The notes under the pieces: model-generated
What the model saw: the letters and a program-made list of their open reading frames with translations, nothing else
What the model was told of the DNA's origin: nothing
Database searches by the model: none
Made by a program: the position numbers and the translations under genes
NCBI GenBank assembly: GCA_049334165.1
Contig: JBEGHD010000017.1
Strand: one strand, 5' to 3'
DNA length: 64,000 nt
Source: JBEGHD01 sp049334165
GTDB taxonomy: Bacteria; Bacteroidota; Bacteroidia; Flavobacteriales_D; Sanyastnellaceae
Shown here: positions 17,246-24,330 of the stretch, one piece after another
Numbering within the stretch: the stretch's first letter is position 1
Layout of the letters: every line of letters starts with the position of its first letter

Positions 17246-17632
17246 ATGAGGATAGTATTGGTATTTGGCTTTTTAATCTTTGTGAACCTTGCCTATGGCC
17301 AGGAAGATGCAAAGGAACAATTTGTTTCACAAGTTTGTGAGAGCTTGATTAATATGGAGGGTCTGTCAAGGTACAGCAATCGAACTATTGCCGATGATGT
17401 CACAGTCAATTCCGTTTTGGCGGATAAGGTGAAAGTTGATGAGATTTCAGAGAATACATTCTCGATTAGTGTGGATCACGGTAAGGGCAAGTTTTGCACT
17501 GTTCTAAAGTTTGAATACACTAAAGTCGATGATAGTTACTACTTGGTGTTTCCCCCTGTCAGGTCAGAAGAGGTATTCGGTAGTGAAACTAAATTTGTAG
17601 ATCCATGGACACAACGAGAGAGTGATTGTTGA
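17246..17632 (+). CDS. Small secreted protein (duplicate of the upstream gene)
   Basis: The 128-residue protein has a signal peptide (MRIVLVFGFLIFVNLAYGQ) and shares the '(I/V)DPW' plus terminal cysteine ending and a 'FCTVLKFEYTK' segment with the previous gene. The two copies are separated by a palindromic repeat. No catalytic motif or known family was recognised. Diverged tandem duplicates of small secreted proteins are typical of immunity gene arrays, but this is inference. Confidence 0.68.
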   Translation: MRIVLVFGFLIFVNLAYGQEDAKEQFVSQVCESLINMEGLSRYSNRTIADDVTVNSVLADKVKVDEISENTFSISVDHGKGKFCTVLKFEYTKVDDSYYLVFPPVRSEEVFGSETKFVDPWTQRESDC

Positions 17633-17671
17633 AATGTTTTAAAGTAAGTACTCGATAACAGCACACGTTGA

Positions 17672-17728
17672 ATACCTACGTTAGCTGGGGAAGTAAATAA
17701 ATGTGTAGAACCTCTTGAAAGAGAATGA
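17672..17728 (+). pseudogene. Orphan C-terminal coding tail A (IPTLAGEVNK...)
   Basis: A short frame without a start reads IPTLAGEVNKCVEPLERE and stops in TGA, which overlaps the ATG of the next membrane-protein gene (ATGA). It resembles tail D at 19.8 kb (STLGEELNKLL...). It looks like the last codons of a lost gene that was coupled to its neighbour. Confidence 0.35.
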
Positions 17729-18099
17729 TCATAGACAAAGTTCACAATGTTATCTATTTTTGGTACTCAAAGAATGACAAGCAGAAGATTGCTGGAGTTT
17801 ATTCGCTATCGGAAATGACTACATTATTGTTTCTTCATTTCTATTTGATTAATGAATTATTCGTGAATTTCGACCTGGGGGAGGGAATTCAGTTCACTGC
17901 TTTAAAGATTGTGGTCTTTCATATTGCAGTACTTCTGATACTGTATGTCAGGCACTTTCGAATTTTAAATATTGATAAGGGATACATAAAAGGCAGAGAT
18001 TTTATGACAGAGGTGTATCCGAAAAGGTTTTATTATTTAGCCTATATCTTGGTGTTTCTAATTGCTTTCTGTGTTAGCCCGTTTTTATTGTTAAACTAG
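17725..18099 (+). CDS. Small multi-pass membrane protein, unknown function
   Basis: The 124-residue protein has about three membrane segments (around residues 28-48, 58-77 and 104-122) with short charged loops. No family recognised. The start codon overlaps the stop of a short orphan coding tail, an arrangement typical of a cognate partner gene. Base composition is clearly lower in GC than the core genes. Confidence 0.6.
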   Translation: MIIDKVHNVIYFWYSKNDKQKIAGVYSLSEMTTLLFLHFYLINELFVNFDLGEGIQFTALKIVVFHIAVLLILYVRHFRILNIDKGYIKGRDFMTEVYPKRFYYLAYILVFLIAFCVSPFLLLN

Positions 18100-18130
18100 C
18101 TAATACTCTTTGATCATTGAGTCTGAAATG

Positions 18131-18805
18131 CTAAAAAACAAAACACACTCCAAGCTGCCAGTTTTTTCGCATCAGGTCAAGGTCTAAAATATTTTCAGTG
18201 TGTTTCTCTCCGTCCAACTCCCTAAATGTTGATTGAAATCTCAAGGCACTGCCTGTGAGCTGAATTCCCAGAAAGTCTAATGGAAAGAAAATAATACCTC
18301 CTCGGAAGTTCAAAGCATATGAGTGACTGGGAGGGTTGTTATCTGTGAGGTCTCCAGTGCTAGACTCTGTGTGGCGGTATTCATAAGGCATATCGAGTTG
18401 GAGAAATGGCTGAAGAGTTTCTTTTATCGGGTCGAAAGTGTATCGCGCTACAGGGCCGATAGAGAATGACTTTGAAGTCGAAGTTACTTCGTTAGCGAAG
18501 AAATCAGAAGATCGTACTGAAGTTCTCGTTGAAAAGCCTAGCCCCAGGCCAACCGACCAGTTCTGGTCCAGAAAGTATTGGCCTGAGGTGCCAAGGTCTA
18601 GTGTGAATCGGTATTCGGTGTCATCAGTTTGGCCTTTCTGCTGAAATGTAGAGAATCCAACCCGAGCCTCCACCAGGACACTACCAGCGGAAGGAATACG
18701 ATCACTGTAGCTTTGGTTTTCTTTGGTCGCTGTTGAGTCATTGTCTTGAGAGAATGCAAAAGTGGAGAGCAAGATGAGTGCTGAGAGTAAGGCAAGTTTT
18801 TTCAT
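18131..18805 (-). CDS. Outer-membrane beta-barrel protein
   Basis: Started at the ATG that gives a clean signal peptide (MKKLALLSALILLSTFAFSQ), about 224 residues. The mature part is built of alternating polar/hydrophobic strands ('YRFTLDLGTSGQYFL', 'WSVGLGLGFSTRTS', 'FSIGPVARYTF') and ends 'WQLGVCFVF'. That is the aromatic last strand expected of an outer-membrane barrel of the OmpW/'outer membrane protein beta-barrel' type. An upstream in-frame extension of 37 residues is possible but would hide the signal peptide. Confidence 0.8.
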   Translation of the reverse strand: MKKLALLSALILLSTFAFSQDNDSTATKENQSYSDRIPSAGSVLVEARVGFSTFQQKGQTDDTEYRFTLDLGTSGQYFLDQNWSVGLGLGFSTRTSVRSSDFFANEVTSTSKSFSIGPVARYTFDPIKETLQPFLQLDMPYEYRHTESSTGDLTDNNPPSHSYALNFRGGIIFFPLDFLGIQLTGSALRFQSTFRELDGEKHTENILDLDLMRKNWQLGVCFVF

Positions 18806-18940
18806 TGATCTGTATATTTTGGTTGGTCGCTGCGACACAAGTTTTATGCCTCTCTGTAGCGAGCTGAAACAGGGATGCTTAGAGTGATTTTGTTGATGAA
18901 AAATCAATTCTATCAACGTTGAGAACTGGGAGTGTTGAGA

Positions 18941-18982
18941 ATTAGATAAATTGCCCTTTAAGCAAGATAAGACTACTCTCTA
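18941..18982 (+). pseudogene. Orphan coding tail B (ELDKL...)
   Basis: A short frame reading ELDKLPFKQDKTTL and a stop. At base level 14 of its first 16 bases (GAATTAGATAAATTGC) match the GAATTGAATAAATTGC of tails C and D. It is preceded in frame by a stop, so only a scar remains. Confidence 0.25.
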
Positions 18983-18987
18983 AATTT

Positions 18988-19033
18988 AAGCACGCCTGAA
19001 AAACGCTCGCTAGCGTTGGCTGGAAATGTGCTT
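18988..19033. repeat. AAGCACGC/CGCTAGCG repeat, copy 1
   Basis: Contains a palindrome AACGCT-CGCT-AGCGTT (19002-19017). The order AAGCACGC, AAACGC, CGCTAGCGT recurs at 19875-19917. Confidence 0.5.
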
Positions 19034-19083
19034 TATGAAGGATTGCTCTTATGTCGCACTCTTATTATATTTAAATATTTACT

Positions 19084-19228
19084 ATGCAATTGAAGTTAAT
19101 TAAGCCTTACAAATCCATTCAAAATTTATCTAATACTGAATTACCAGATTTCGTTGTTCTTACAGGTATTAATGGATCAGGAAAGTCACATCTTCTGGAG
19201 GGAATTAATTGGGAACACTTCTCACCCA
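19084..19228 (+). pseudogene. Truncated AAA-type ATPase N-terminus
   Basis: About 48 residues look genuine: MQLKLIKPYKSIQNLS, then 'FVVLTGINGSGKSHLL' with a Walker A P-loop. This is the start seen in SMC-like/AAA ATPases of bacterial defence and accessory loci. The frame then runs into the palindromic repeat CTGGCGCGAGCTTTCAG and loses all similarity, stopping at 19308. No Walker B or other ATPase motif follows. It is a remnant, broken at the repeat. Confidence 0.7.
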
Positions 19229-19253
19229 CTGGCGCGAGCTTTCAGCTCGTGCC
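19229..19253. repeat. GCGCGAGCT palindrome at the ATPase breakpoint
   Basis: GGCGCGAGCT-TTC-AGCTCGTGCC forms a 10-bp stem with one wobble pair. The same CTGGCGCGAGCTTTCAG string occurs at 17182-17198, and a degenerate copy (CGAGC-CTCCA-GCTCG) at 20419-20433. Confidence 0.65.
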
Positions 19254-19288
19254 TCTCCCTAGCCCAAAACTAAACATCACTCACTCAG

Positions 19289-19348
19289 CCCGGAATTGCT
19301 TATTCTGAAGAATTGAATAAATTGCTTGTTGGAAAAGAAGCTAGATGA
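19289..19348 (+). pseudogene. Orphan C-terminal coding tail C (EELNKLLVGKEAR)
   Basis: A frame without a start reads TQPGIAYSEELNKLLVGKEAR and stops in TGA; the overlapping ATGA opens a 22-codon frame that leads into the next gene. EELNKLL is identical in tail D 500 bases further on. Confidence 0.4.
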
Positions 19349-19412
19349 AAATTTGCGCTAGTTGGAGTTTCCTTCAATTTCTGCTTTTTGCTAGTGACAA
19401 CTACAAATTATT

Positions 19413-19799
19413 TTGAAGATTAGTAAATTAAGTTTGCCACATATCATTGTGATCGTAGTTCTTGTACTTGTAACTGCTTATTTGATTTATACAGATACAA
19501 TAAACAAAAGTGAACGGGCCGCCAACCTTGCCGAAAGGTATGAGTTGGTGACTGATTCGAGCAACTTAAAAGTACGTATCAACAGATTCTTCAAGTCTCA
19601 CTGCACGACTTATATTACGACTGCTAATTATGAAGAGATAAGGTTTCATCCACTGACTGAGCCGTGTGAAGGAGAGTCAAATAATTTCTGTTCATATATT
19701 CAAGTCGGGGACTCTATTTTAAAAGAGGGTGGCTCAAATGTTCTATATGTCAAGAGAAATGGTGATAGTGTTTGTTTTACAATTTGGGGTGGCGATTAA
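19413..19799 (+). CDS. Small membrane-anchored protein, unknown function
   Basis: The 128-residue protein has an N-terminal hydrophobic anchor (about residues 9-27) and a mature domain with four cysteines. No ATG is available before the anchor, so a TTG start is used; it overlaps the TGA of a 22-codon frame. No family recognised. It lies between orphan tails C and D. Confidence 0.5.
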   Translation: MKISKLSLPHIIVIVVLVLVTAYLIYTDTINKSERAANLAERYELVTDSSNLKVRINRFFKSHCTTYITTANYEEIRFHPLTEPCEGESNNFCSYIQVGDSILKEGGSNVLYVKRNGDSVCFTIWGGD

Positions 19800-19802
19800 A
19801 AT

Positions 19803-19865
19803 GTATCAACGCTGGGGGAAGAATTGAATAAATTGCTTGCTGGAAAGAGTAAGGTTGGAAACTAA
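19803..19865 (+). pseudogene. Orphan C-terminal coding tail D (EELNKLLAGK)
   Basis: Directly after the previous stop codon, and in the same frame, the sequence reads VSTLGEELNKLLAGKSKVGN and stops. It has no start codon. It shares EELNKLL with tail C and the TL..E.NK pattern with tail A. Confidence 0.4.
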
Positions 19866-19874
19866 GTTGAAGTG

Positions 19875-19917
19875 AAGCACGCGTTAGAAACGCGCGCTAG
19901 CGTGGGGGATGTACTTG
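19875..19917. repeat. AAGCACGC/CGCTAGCG repeat, copy 2
   Basis: AAGCACGC, GTTAGAAACGCG, CGCTAGCGT: the same order as the copy at 18988, with small differences. Palindromic core GCGCGC/CGCTAGCG. Confidence 0.5.
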
Positions 19918-19958
19918 AAGTCGTTAATAAAAATTCGATTTGTAACAAGGAAAGTAAA

Positions 19959-20369
19959 ATGCTCAGATATTGGATTGAATATAAAATTCTAGTTCGAAAA
20001 CTTTATGCCAAAAGGATCAGGACATGGAATTACAGTGCTGATGCTTTGGCAGTTTTTTTAGCTTTTATTTCATTTATATCATTACTATATATTTTAGAAA
20101 GTTTACAGATTATTCGAGGAATTGGCTATGCTAGCTTGAATTGGAAGATTCCGCTTTCATTGATCGGAGTCGTTGTTTATGCTGTATTATACGGTCTATT
20201 ACATTTGTTTTCCCCTTTCCATTACAATCCGGAAGGCATTCACCTAATCAAGAAATGTTTCAAACGTGTAGAAGGGGTATCAAGATTAAGTGTCACTATT
20301 GGGCTTTTGATGATTGTGCTACTGAATGTTATTAGTTTCATTTTCATGCTGCGATCATTGCCAATCTGA
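19959..20369 (+). CDS. Small multi-pass membrane protein, unknown function
   Basis: About 136 residues from the ATG at MLRYWIEY, with three or four membrane segments (near residues 27-46, 61-82 and 109-130). An in-frame GTG 29 codons upstream would translate through the palindromic repeat and is not preferred. No family recognised. It follows orphan tail D and resembles the other small membrane proteins here in size and base composition. Confidence 0.55.
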   Translation: MLRYWIEYKILVRKLYAKRIRTWNYSADALAVFLAFISFISLLYILESLQIIRGIGYASLNWKIPLSLIGVVVYAVLYGLLHLFSPFHYNPEGIHLIKKCFKRVEGVSRLSVTIGLLMIVLLNVISFIFMLRSLPI

Positions 20370-20492
20370 TGAAGTTAATTTTGGGCAACCCCACGGCTTT
20401 TAATCCTTCCGCTAGCTTCGAGCCTCCAGCTCGTACATTCCCTTTAAGCAAAAATTCCAATTAATCAATTCTGTTCTTGAGAAACGCATTCC

Positions 20493-20594
20493 GCGTTAGG
20501 GATTGCAGTGGAAATCCTTTATTGCTGCATTGGCTTTTTGGCGCTGGGACAATAAAGATTGAAACGGAAAGCCCGACCCGTTAGGGGAACGCCC
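20493..20594. ncRNA. Possible structured RNA element (Flavo-1-like)
   Basis: GCGTT (20493-20497) pairs with AACGC (20588-20592), and an inner 8-bp helix CTTTATTG (20517-20524) pairs exactly with CAATAAAG (20550-20557). Conserved-looking single strands (GGGATTGCAGTGGAAATC, GAAACGGAAAGCCCGACCC) flank it. I recall closely similar elements as recurrent in flavobacterial intergenic regions, possibly the Flavo-1 RNA motif. The name is uncertain; the pairing is visible. Confidence 0.4.
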
Positions 20595-20628
20595 AAATCA
20601 CCTTCCTTTTCCTAAACCTTCAGCAAAC

Positions 20629-20660
20629 AAAAAAAAAGGGATTGCCGAAGCGAATCCCTT
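20629..20660 (-). terminator. Rho-independent terminator of the M16 peptidase operon
   Basis: On the - strand AAGGGATT pairs with AATCCCTT around a GC-TTCG-GC cap, followed by nine U. It begins about 27 bases after the stop of the non-catalytic M16 gene. Confidence 0.88.
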
Positions 20661-20686
20661 TTCTGAAAATTTATGTACTCTGACTT

Positions 20687-22777
20687 TTAGTCGATAGAAA
20701 AGTCGGAGTTTGGAAATTTCGGGTTGAGGGTTACTTCGTCAACCGTCATTTTGATTTGCTGTGGGCCCACCTGCTGATCGATCTCTGAAGCGAACTTCAG
20801 TCCGTCAAACTCTCTGTAAGACTTGATCATTGTGGTTTGCGTAACCTCACCTTGCGGAGTCTCCTGAGTCGACATGCTCATGATTTTCAATCCGCTGTCT
20901 ACTGCATAGTACTCAGTGGTTTTGGCTCCGCTCGGAGTGGTGATTTCCACTACGTAAGCTTCCTGGCCTTCTACATCTTCGATTCCTTTCAAATCTAGTT
21001 CGTAGCCCATCTTTTCGTAAGCTGCCTCTGGGAGGATTTCCGCTTGCACGGCCATTTCCTGTGCGTCTTCACCTTCGAGCACCTGCTTTTGTCCCATCTG
21101 GCTGACCATGGCTTTTTCGCCATCGTAGATCTGTTTTACAAAAACCTGCTCGCCCTGCGAAACGGTCATGCTAAACTGGCCTTTACGGTTTTGCTTCATC
21201 ACCATGGTGAGATTCATTGGTCCCATGGCCATGCTGCCCTGCTGGCGAAGTGCGTTCACCTTGTCCCAGTTTTCTTGTCCACCAGTCGCCTCGATGTAGT
21301 TGTCGATAACGTCTGCGGCAGTCATTCCCTCTGGCGCTGGCTTCATGTCTACGTATTCGCCTCCGTAGCGATTGCGCAGCTCTACTTTGTTTTTACCGCT
21401 AAACTTGGCCAGCTTGTCGGCTACTTCATCGCGGTTACCCACAACAGTAATGTAGGCGTTGGCCGGCTTAATGTATTTCTCAGCCATGGCTTTCACGTCT
21501 TCTTTGGTCACCGCAGCGAGGTTCGAAAGATAATTTTGGTAGTAATCTTCCGGCATGTCGTAGCGCTCGATGTTGAGTGCAAAACGGGCGATGGTTTGCG
21601 GACGCTCCAGTGAGCGGGCAAAGTTTCCATTCATTCCGTTTTTCACAAACTGAAGCGTAGAGTCTGCCACCATTTCATCGGAAATGTTTCTCAGCTCGTA
21701 GAGAAATTCAGTGACAGCACTGTCTGTAACTTCATTTCTCACACTTGCATAGGCGCTAAAGTATCCAACGTGCTCGTCTGTGCTCAATTGCGATCGGGCT
21801 CCATAAGTGTAACCTTTGTCTTCGCGCAGGTTTTGCATGAGGCGGCCGCTAAAAACTCCGCCACCGAGAATGCTGTTCATCACGTCAGCCTTGATGGCAT
21901 CTGGCGATCCTGGTTTGAGATCGATCGGGTAGGTAATGTTGATCACCGACTGCTTGGCGTTTGGCAGTGGCACAAAAACAACGCGGTTAGTTTCAGGTGG
22001 CGTTGGTTTTGGATACATCGTTTTTTCAACTTCACCGCGTTCCCAGCTTCCGAAGTGCTTTTCGGCTTGCTCGCGGGCTTCTTCAGCGTTTACATCACCC
22101 ACCACCACGAGGTAAGAAATGTTTGGCTTGAAGAAATTGTTGTAGTACTCAATTAAATCTTCGCGGTTGATTTTCTCTACCGTTTCCTCCGTGGTTTGCT
22201 CACCGTAAGGGTGGTCGAGACCGTAACGCATCGCTTTCACGATATTCGAAGAAATGCTGTTCGGGTCAGTTTTGGAAGACGCCAGTCCACTGAGTGTTTG
22301 CTTTCTCACTTTCTCGAGTTCGTCTTCCGGGAAAGTCGGGTTGAGAACCACGTCCGACATGATTTCGAGGAGTTCATCAGAGTGCTTTTTCAAAGAGCTG
22401 GCATAAGCTCCAGTCGAGTATGTACTCATGCTCGCTCCGATGTAGTCGATGGCTTTGTCGATTTCTGTCTTCGATTTGGACTCGGTACCAGCTTTGAGCA
22501 GTTGCCCGGCCATTTCTACGTAACCCGCCTTGTCGCCTTCGATCACAGGGTCGCGATCTACGGTGAGCTGGTAAGAAACGCGTGGAAGTTTGTGATTTTC
22601 CACAACGATCACTTTCAGGCCGTTATCGAGAGAAAAAGTGCTGTAGTCTCCGAGATTAATTTCTGGGGCTGGACCGGCTTCAGGAGCCTGGGTTCTGTCC
22701 AGATTTTTTGATGGGCTACAGGCAAAAATGAATGCCGTAACCAATGCTAATGAAAGATATAATTTATTGAATTTCAT
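20687..22777 (-). CDS. M16-family protein, non-catalytic subunit, with C-terminal lipoprotein-like domain
   Basis: A 696-residue lipoprotein (lipobox 'AFIFAC', Cys20). Residues about 40-460 have the two-lobed M16B (insulinase-like) fold with 'GYTYGARSQL' typical of the R/Y pair of non-catalytic subunits. The zinc motif HxxEH is missing: the expected place reads 'GYVEMAGQLL'. Residues about 480-696 form an added domain starting 'AADVIDNYIEATGG' and rich in beta strands, like LolA/outer-membrane lipoprotein-sorting folds. The gene follows the catalytic subunit by 53 bases, so the pair probably forms a heterodimeric periplasmic peptidase. Confidence 0.92.
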   Translation of the reverse strand: MKFNKLYLSLALVTAFIFACSPSKNLDRTQAPEAGPAPEINLGDYSTFSLDNGLKVIVVENHKLPRVSYQLTVDRDPVIEGDKAGYVEMAGQLLKAGTESKSKTEIDKAIDYIGASMSTYSTGAYASSLKKHSDELLEIMSDVVLNPTFPEDELEKVRKQTLSGLASSKTDPNSISSNIVKAMRYGLDHPYGEQTTEETVEKINREDLIEYYNNFFKPNISYLVVVGDVNAEEAREQAEKHFGSWERGEVEKTMYPKPTPPETNRVVFVPLPNAKQSVINITYPIDLKPGSPDAIKADVMNSILGGGVFSGRLMQNLREDKGYTYGARSQLSTDEHVGYFSAYASVRNEVTDSAVTEFLYELRNISDEMVADSTLQFVKNGMNGNFARSLERPQTIARFALNIERYDMPEDYYQNYLSNLAAVTKEDVKAMAEKYIKPANAYITVVGNRDEVADKLAKFSGKNKVELRNRYGGEYVDMKPAPEGMTAADVIDNYIEATGGQENWDKVNALRQQGSMAMGPMNLTMVMKQNRKGQFSMTVSQGEQVFVKQIYDGEKAMVSQMGQKQVLEGEDAQEMAVQAEILPEAAYEKMGYELDLKGIEDVEGQEAYVVEITTPSGAKTTEYYAVDSGLKIMSMSTQETPQGEVTQTTMIKSYREFDGLKFASEIDQQVGPQQIKMTVDEVTLNPKFPNSDFSID

Positions 22778-22830
22778 TTCTCTTGCGATTTTATTTCAAT
22801 CCGATTTTGTCGGTGAGTTTTTAGTCTGAC

Positions 22831-24177
22831 TTATTTTACTGAGCTGGTGTCGCCTTCTTTTTCCTGCAAGAAGTAGAGCACTACTCTGTTCTCTGGCACG
22901 TAGTATTCGTTGGCCACGCGCATCAGGTCTTCTTTGGTGACTGCCATGTAGCGCTCAATCTCAGTGTTGATGAGGTTGGCATCGCCAAGATACATGTGGT
23001 AGTTTGCCAGACTTTCGGCAATTCCCGCAACTGTAGAATTTCGAACGATGAAATCGTTTTCGATTTGGTTTCTCAGTTTTTGGTACTCCCAGTCGCTGAT
23101 TTTTTCGTTTCTCACTTTTTCGAATTCCGCATTCATTGCTTCCTCCACATCTTTAGGAGCTACTCCGGCATTGGCCAGTGCAAAGGCGATGGTAAGTCCC
23201 GGGTGTTCGAGTTCAAAAGAAAACGCTCCGCAGAACATCGCTAGTTGCTTTTCTTCAACGACTGACTGATTTAACCTTGAGCTTTCACCATCAGAGAGCA
23301 ATGTGTTGAGCATGTCAACTGCATAAAAATCTTCAGTTCCCTGAGCGGGGATGTGGTAAGCCTGAAGAATCATTGGCAGCTGGTCGTCACCCCAAACGGT
23401 GTCTCGAACTTCTGCTGTTTTCTCTGGCTCTAATTCCGTCACTTCAGGAATTTCCTTTTCTCCGCGAGGAATGCCGGAGAAATATTTTTCGATAAGTTTT
23501 TTGGTCTCTTTGATATTGAGATCACCTGCGATAGAAAGTACCGCGTTGTTGGGCACGTAGTAGGTGTTGTAAAAGTCGATGAAGTCCTGCTCCTCAGCAG
23601 CGTTGAGGTGCTCCATCGAACCAATTGTGGTCCAGCGGTAAGGGTGCTCCACATAGGCGTGTTTCATAGTTTCTTCCAGCAAGTTTCCGTAAGGCTGATT
23701 ATCTACACGCTGGCGCTTTTCTTCTTTCACCACCTCGCGCTGTGTTTCAATACCAACTTCTTCCACCTTCGCGTGGAGCATTCTTTCTGATTCTAGCCAG
23801 AGGCCGAGTTCCAGTTGGTTAGACGGGAGCACTTCGTAGTAGAAAGTGCGGTCGTTCGAGGTGTTCGCATTGAGCGTTCCACCGGCATTTTCAACGTACT
23901 CGGTGTACTCACCGCGACCGATGTTTTCAGATCCTTCGAAAAGGAGGTGCTCAAAAAAGTGAGCCATTCCAGTTCTGCTGGTATCTTCATTTTTAGACCC
24001 AACGTGATACATGACTGTCACTGCTACAATTGGCGTGGACTTGTCCTGATGTAGAATCACATGGAGTCCATTGTCGAGCGTGAATTCTTCAAACTCGATT
24101 TCATTGGTTTGAGCTATTGCTGCGGTGCCTGTAAACAGCGCCACCACGAGCAAGCTGAGGGTAGTTAATTTTCTCAT
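22831..24177 (-). CDS. M16-family zinc metallopeptidase, catalytic subunit
   Basis: The 448-residue exported protein has a signal peptide (MRKLTTLSLLVVALFTGTAAIAQ) and the inverted zinc motif HFFEH (His73, Glu76, His77), with the distal Glu in 'REVVKEEKR'. It has two M16 lobes, including the glycine-rich interlobe region. This is the active partner of the following gene; the pair matches two-gene M16B systems where one subunit has HxxEH and the other the R/Y motif. It likely degrades peptides in the periplasm or at the outer membrane. It is the first gene of the operon and divergent from hutH. Confidence 0.95.
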   Translation of the reverse strand: MRKLTTLSLLVVALFTGTAAIAQTNEIEFEEFTLDNGLHVILHQDKSTPIVAVTVMYHVGSKNEDTSRTGMAHFFEHLLFEGSENIGRGEYTEYVENAGGTLNANTSNDRTFYYEVLPSNQLELGLWLESERMLHAKVEEVGIETQREVVKEEKRQRVDNQPYGNLLEETMKHAYVEHPYRWTTIGSMEHLNAAEEQDFIDFYNTYYVPNNAVLSIAGDLNIKETKKLIEKYFSGIPRGEKEIPEVTELEPEKTAEVRDTVWGDDQLPMILQAYHIPAQGTEDFYAVDMLNTLLSDGESSRLNQSVVEEKQLAMFCGAFSFELEHPGLTIAFALANAGVAPKDVEEAMNAEFEKVRNEKISDWEYQKLRNQIENDFIVRNSTVAGIAESLANYHMYLGDANLINTEIERYMAVTKEDLMRVANEYYVPENRVVLYFLQEKEGDTSSVK

Positions 24178-24238
24178 AATTTCCGATTTTGATCGACTAA
24201 AATAGAATTTAGATTTATCCTTACTAAATTAATAATGG

Positions 24239-24300
24239 CGACCGGTACAAATGGTTCACGACCGGTTGTATGGCAAAATGAATAAGAACGGTTAATTTTG
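24239..24300 (+). promoter_or_regulatory. hutH promoter region with two direct CGACCGGT repeats
   Basis: TAATTTTG (24293-24300) matches the -7 box. Upstream, CGACCGGT occurs at 24239-24246 and 24259-24266, exactly 20 bp apart (two helical turns), each containing the palindrome ACCGGT. That spacing suits a regulator bound to one DNA face. The -33 element is weak (TTG at 24266, 24-bp spacer). Confidence 0.45.
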
Positions 24301-24330
24301 GCGCTCTGCAACAAATAAAATCGAAGAAAA

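Noticed and set aside
16184..20640. Accessory stretch considered as a prophage or integrative element
   Set aside because: No integrase, transposase, phage structural gene or attachment repeats were seen.
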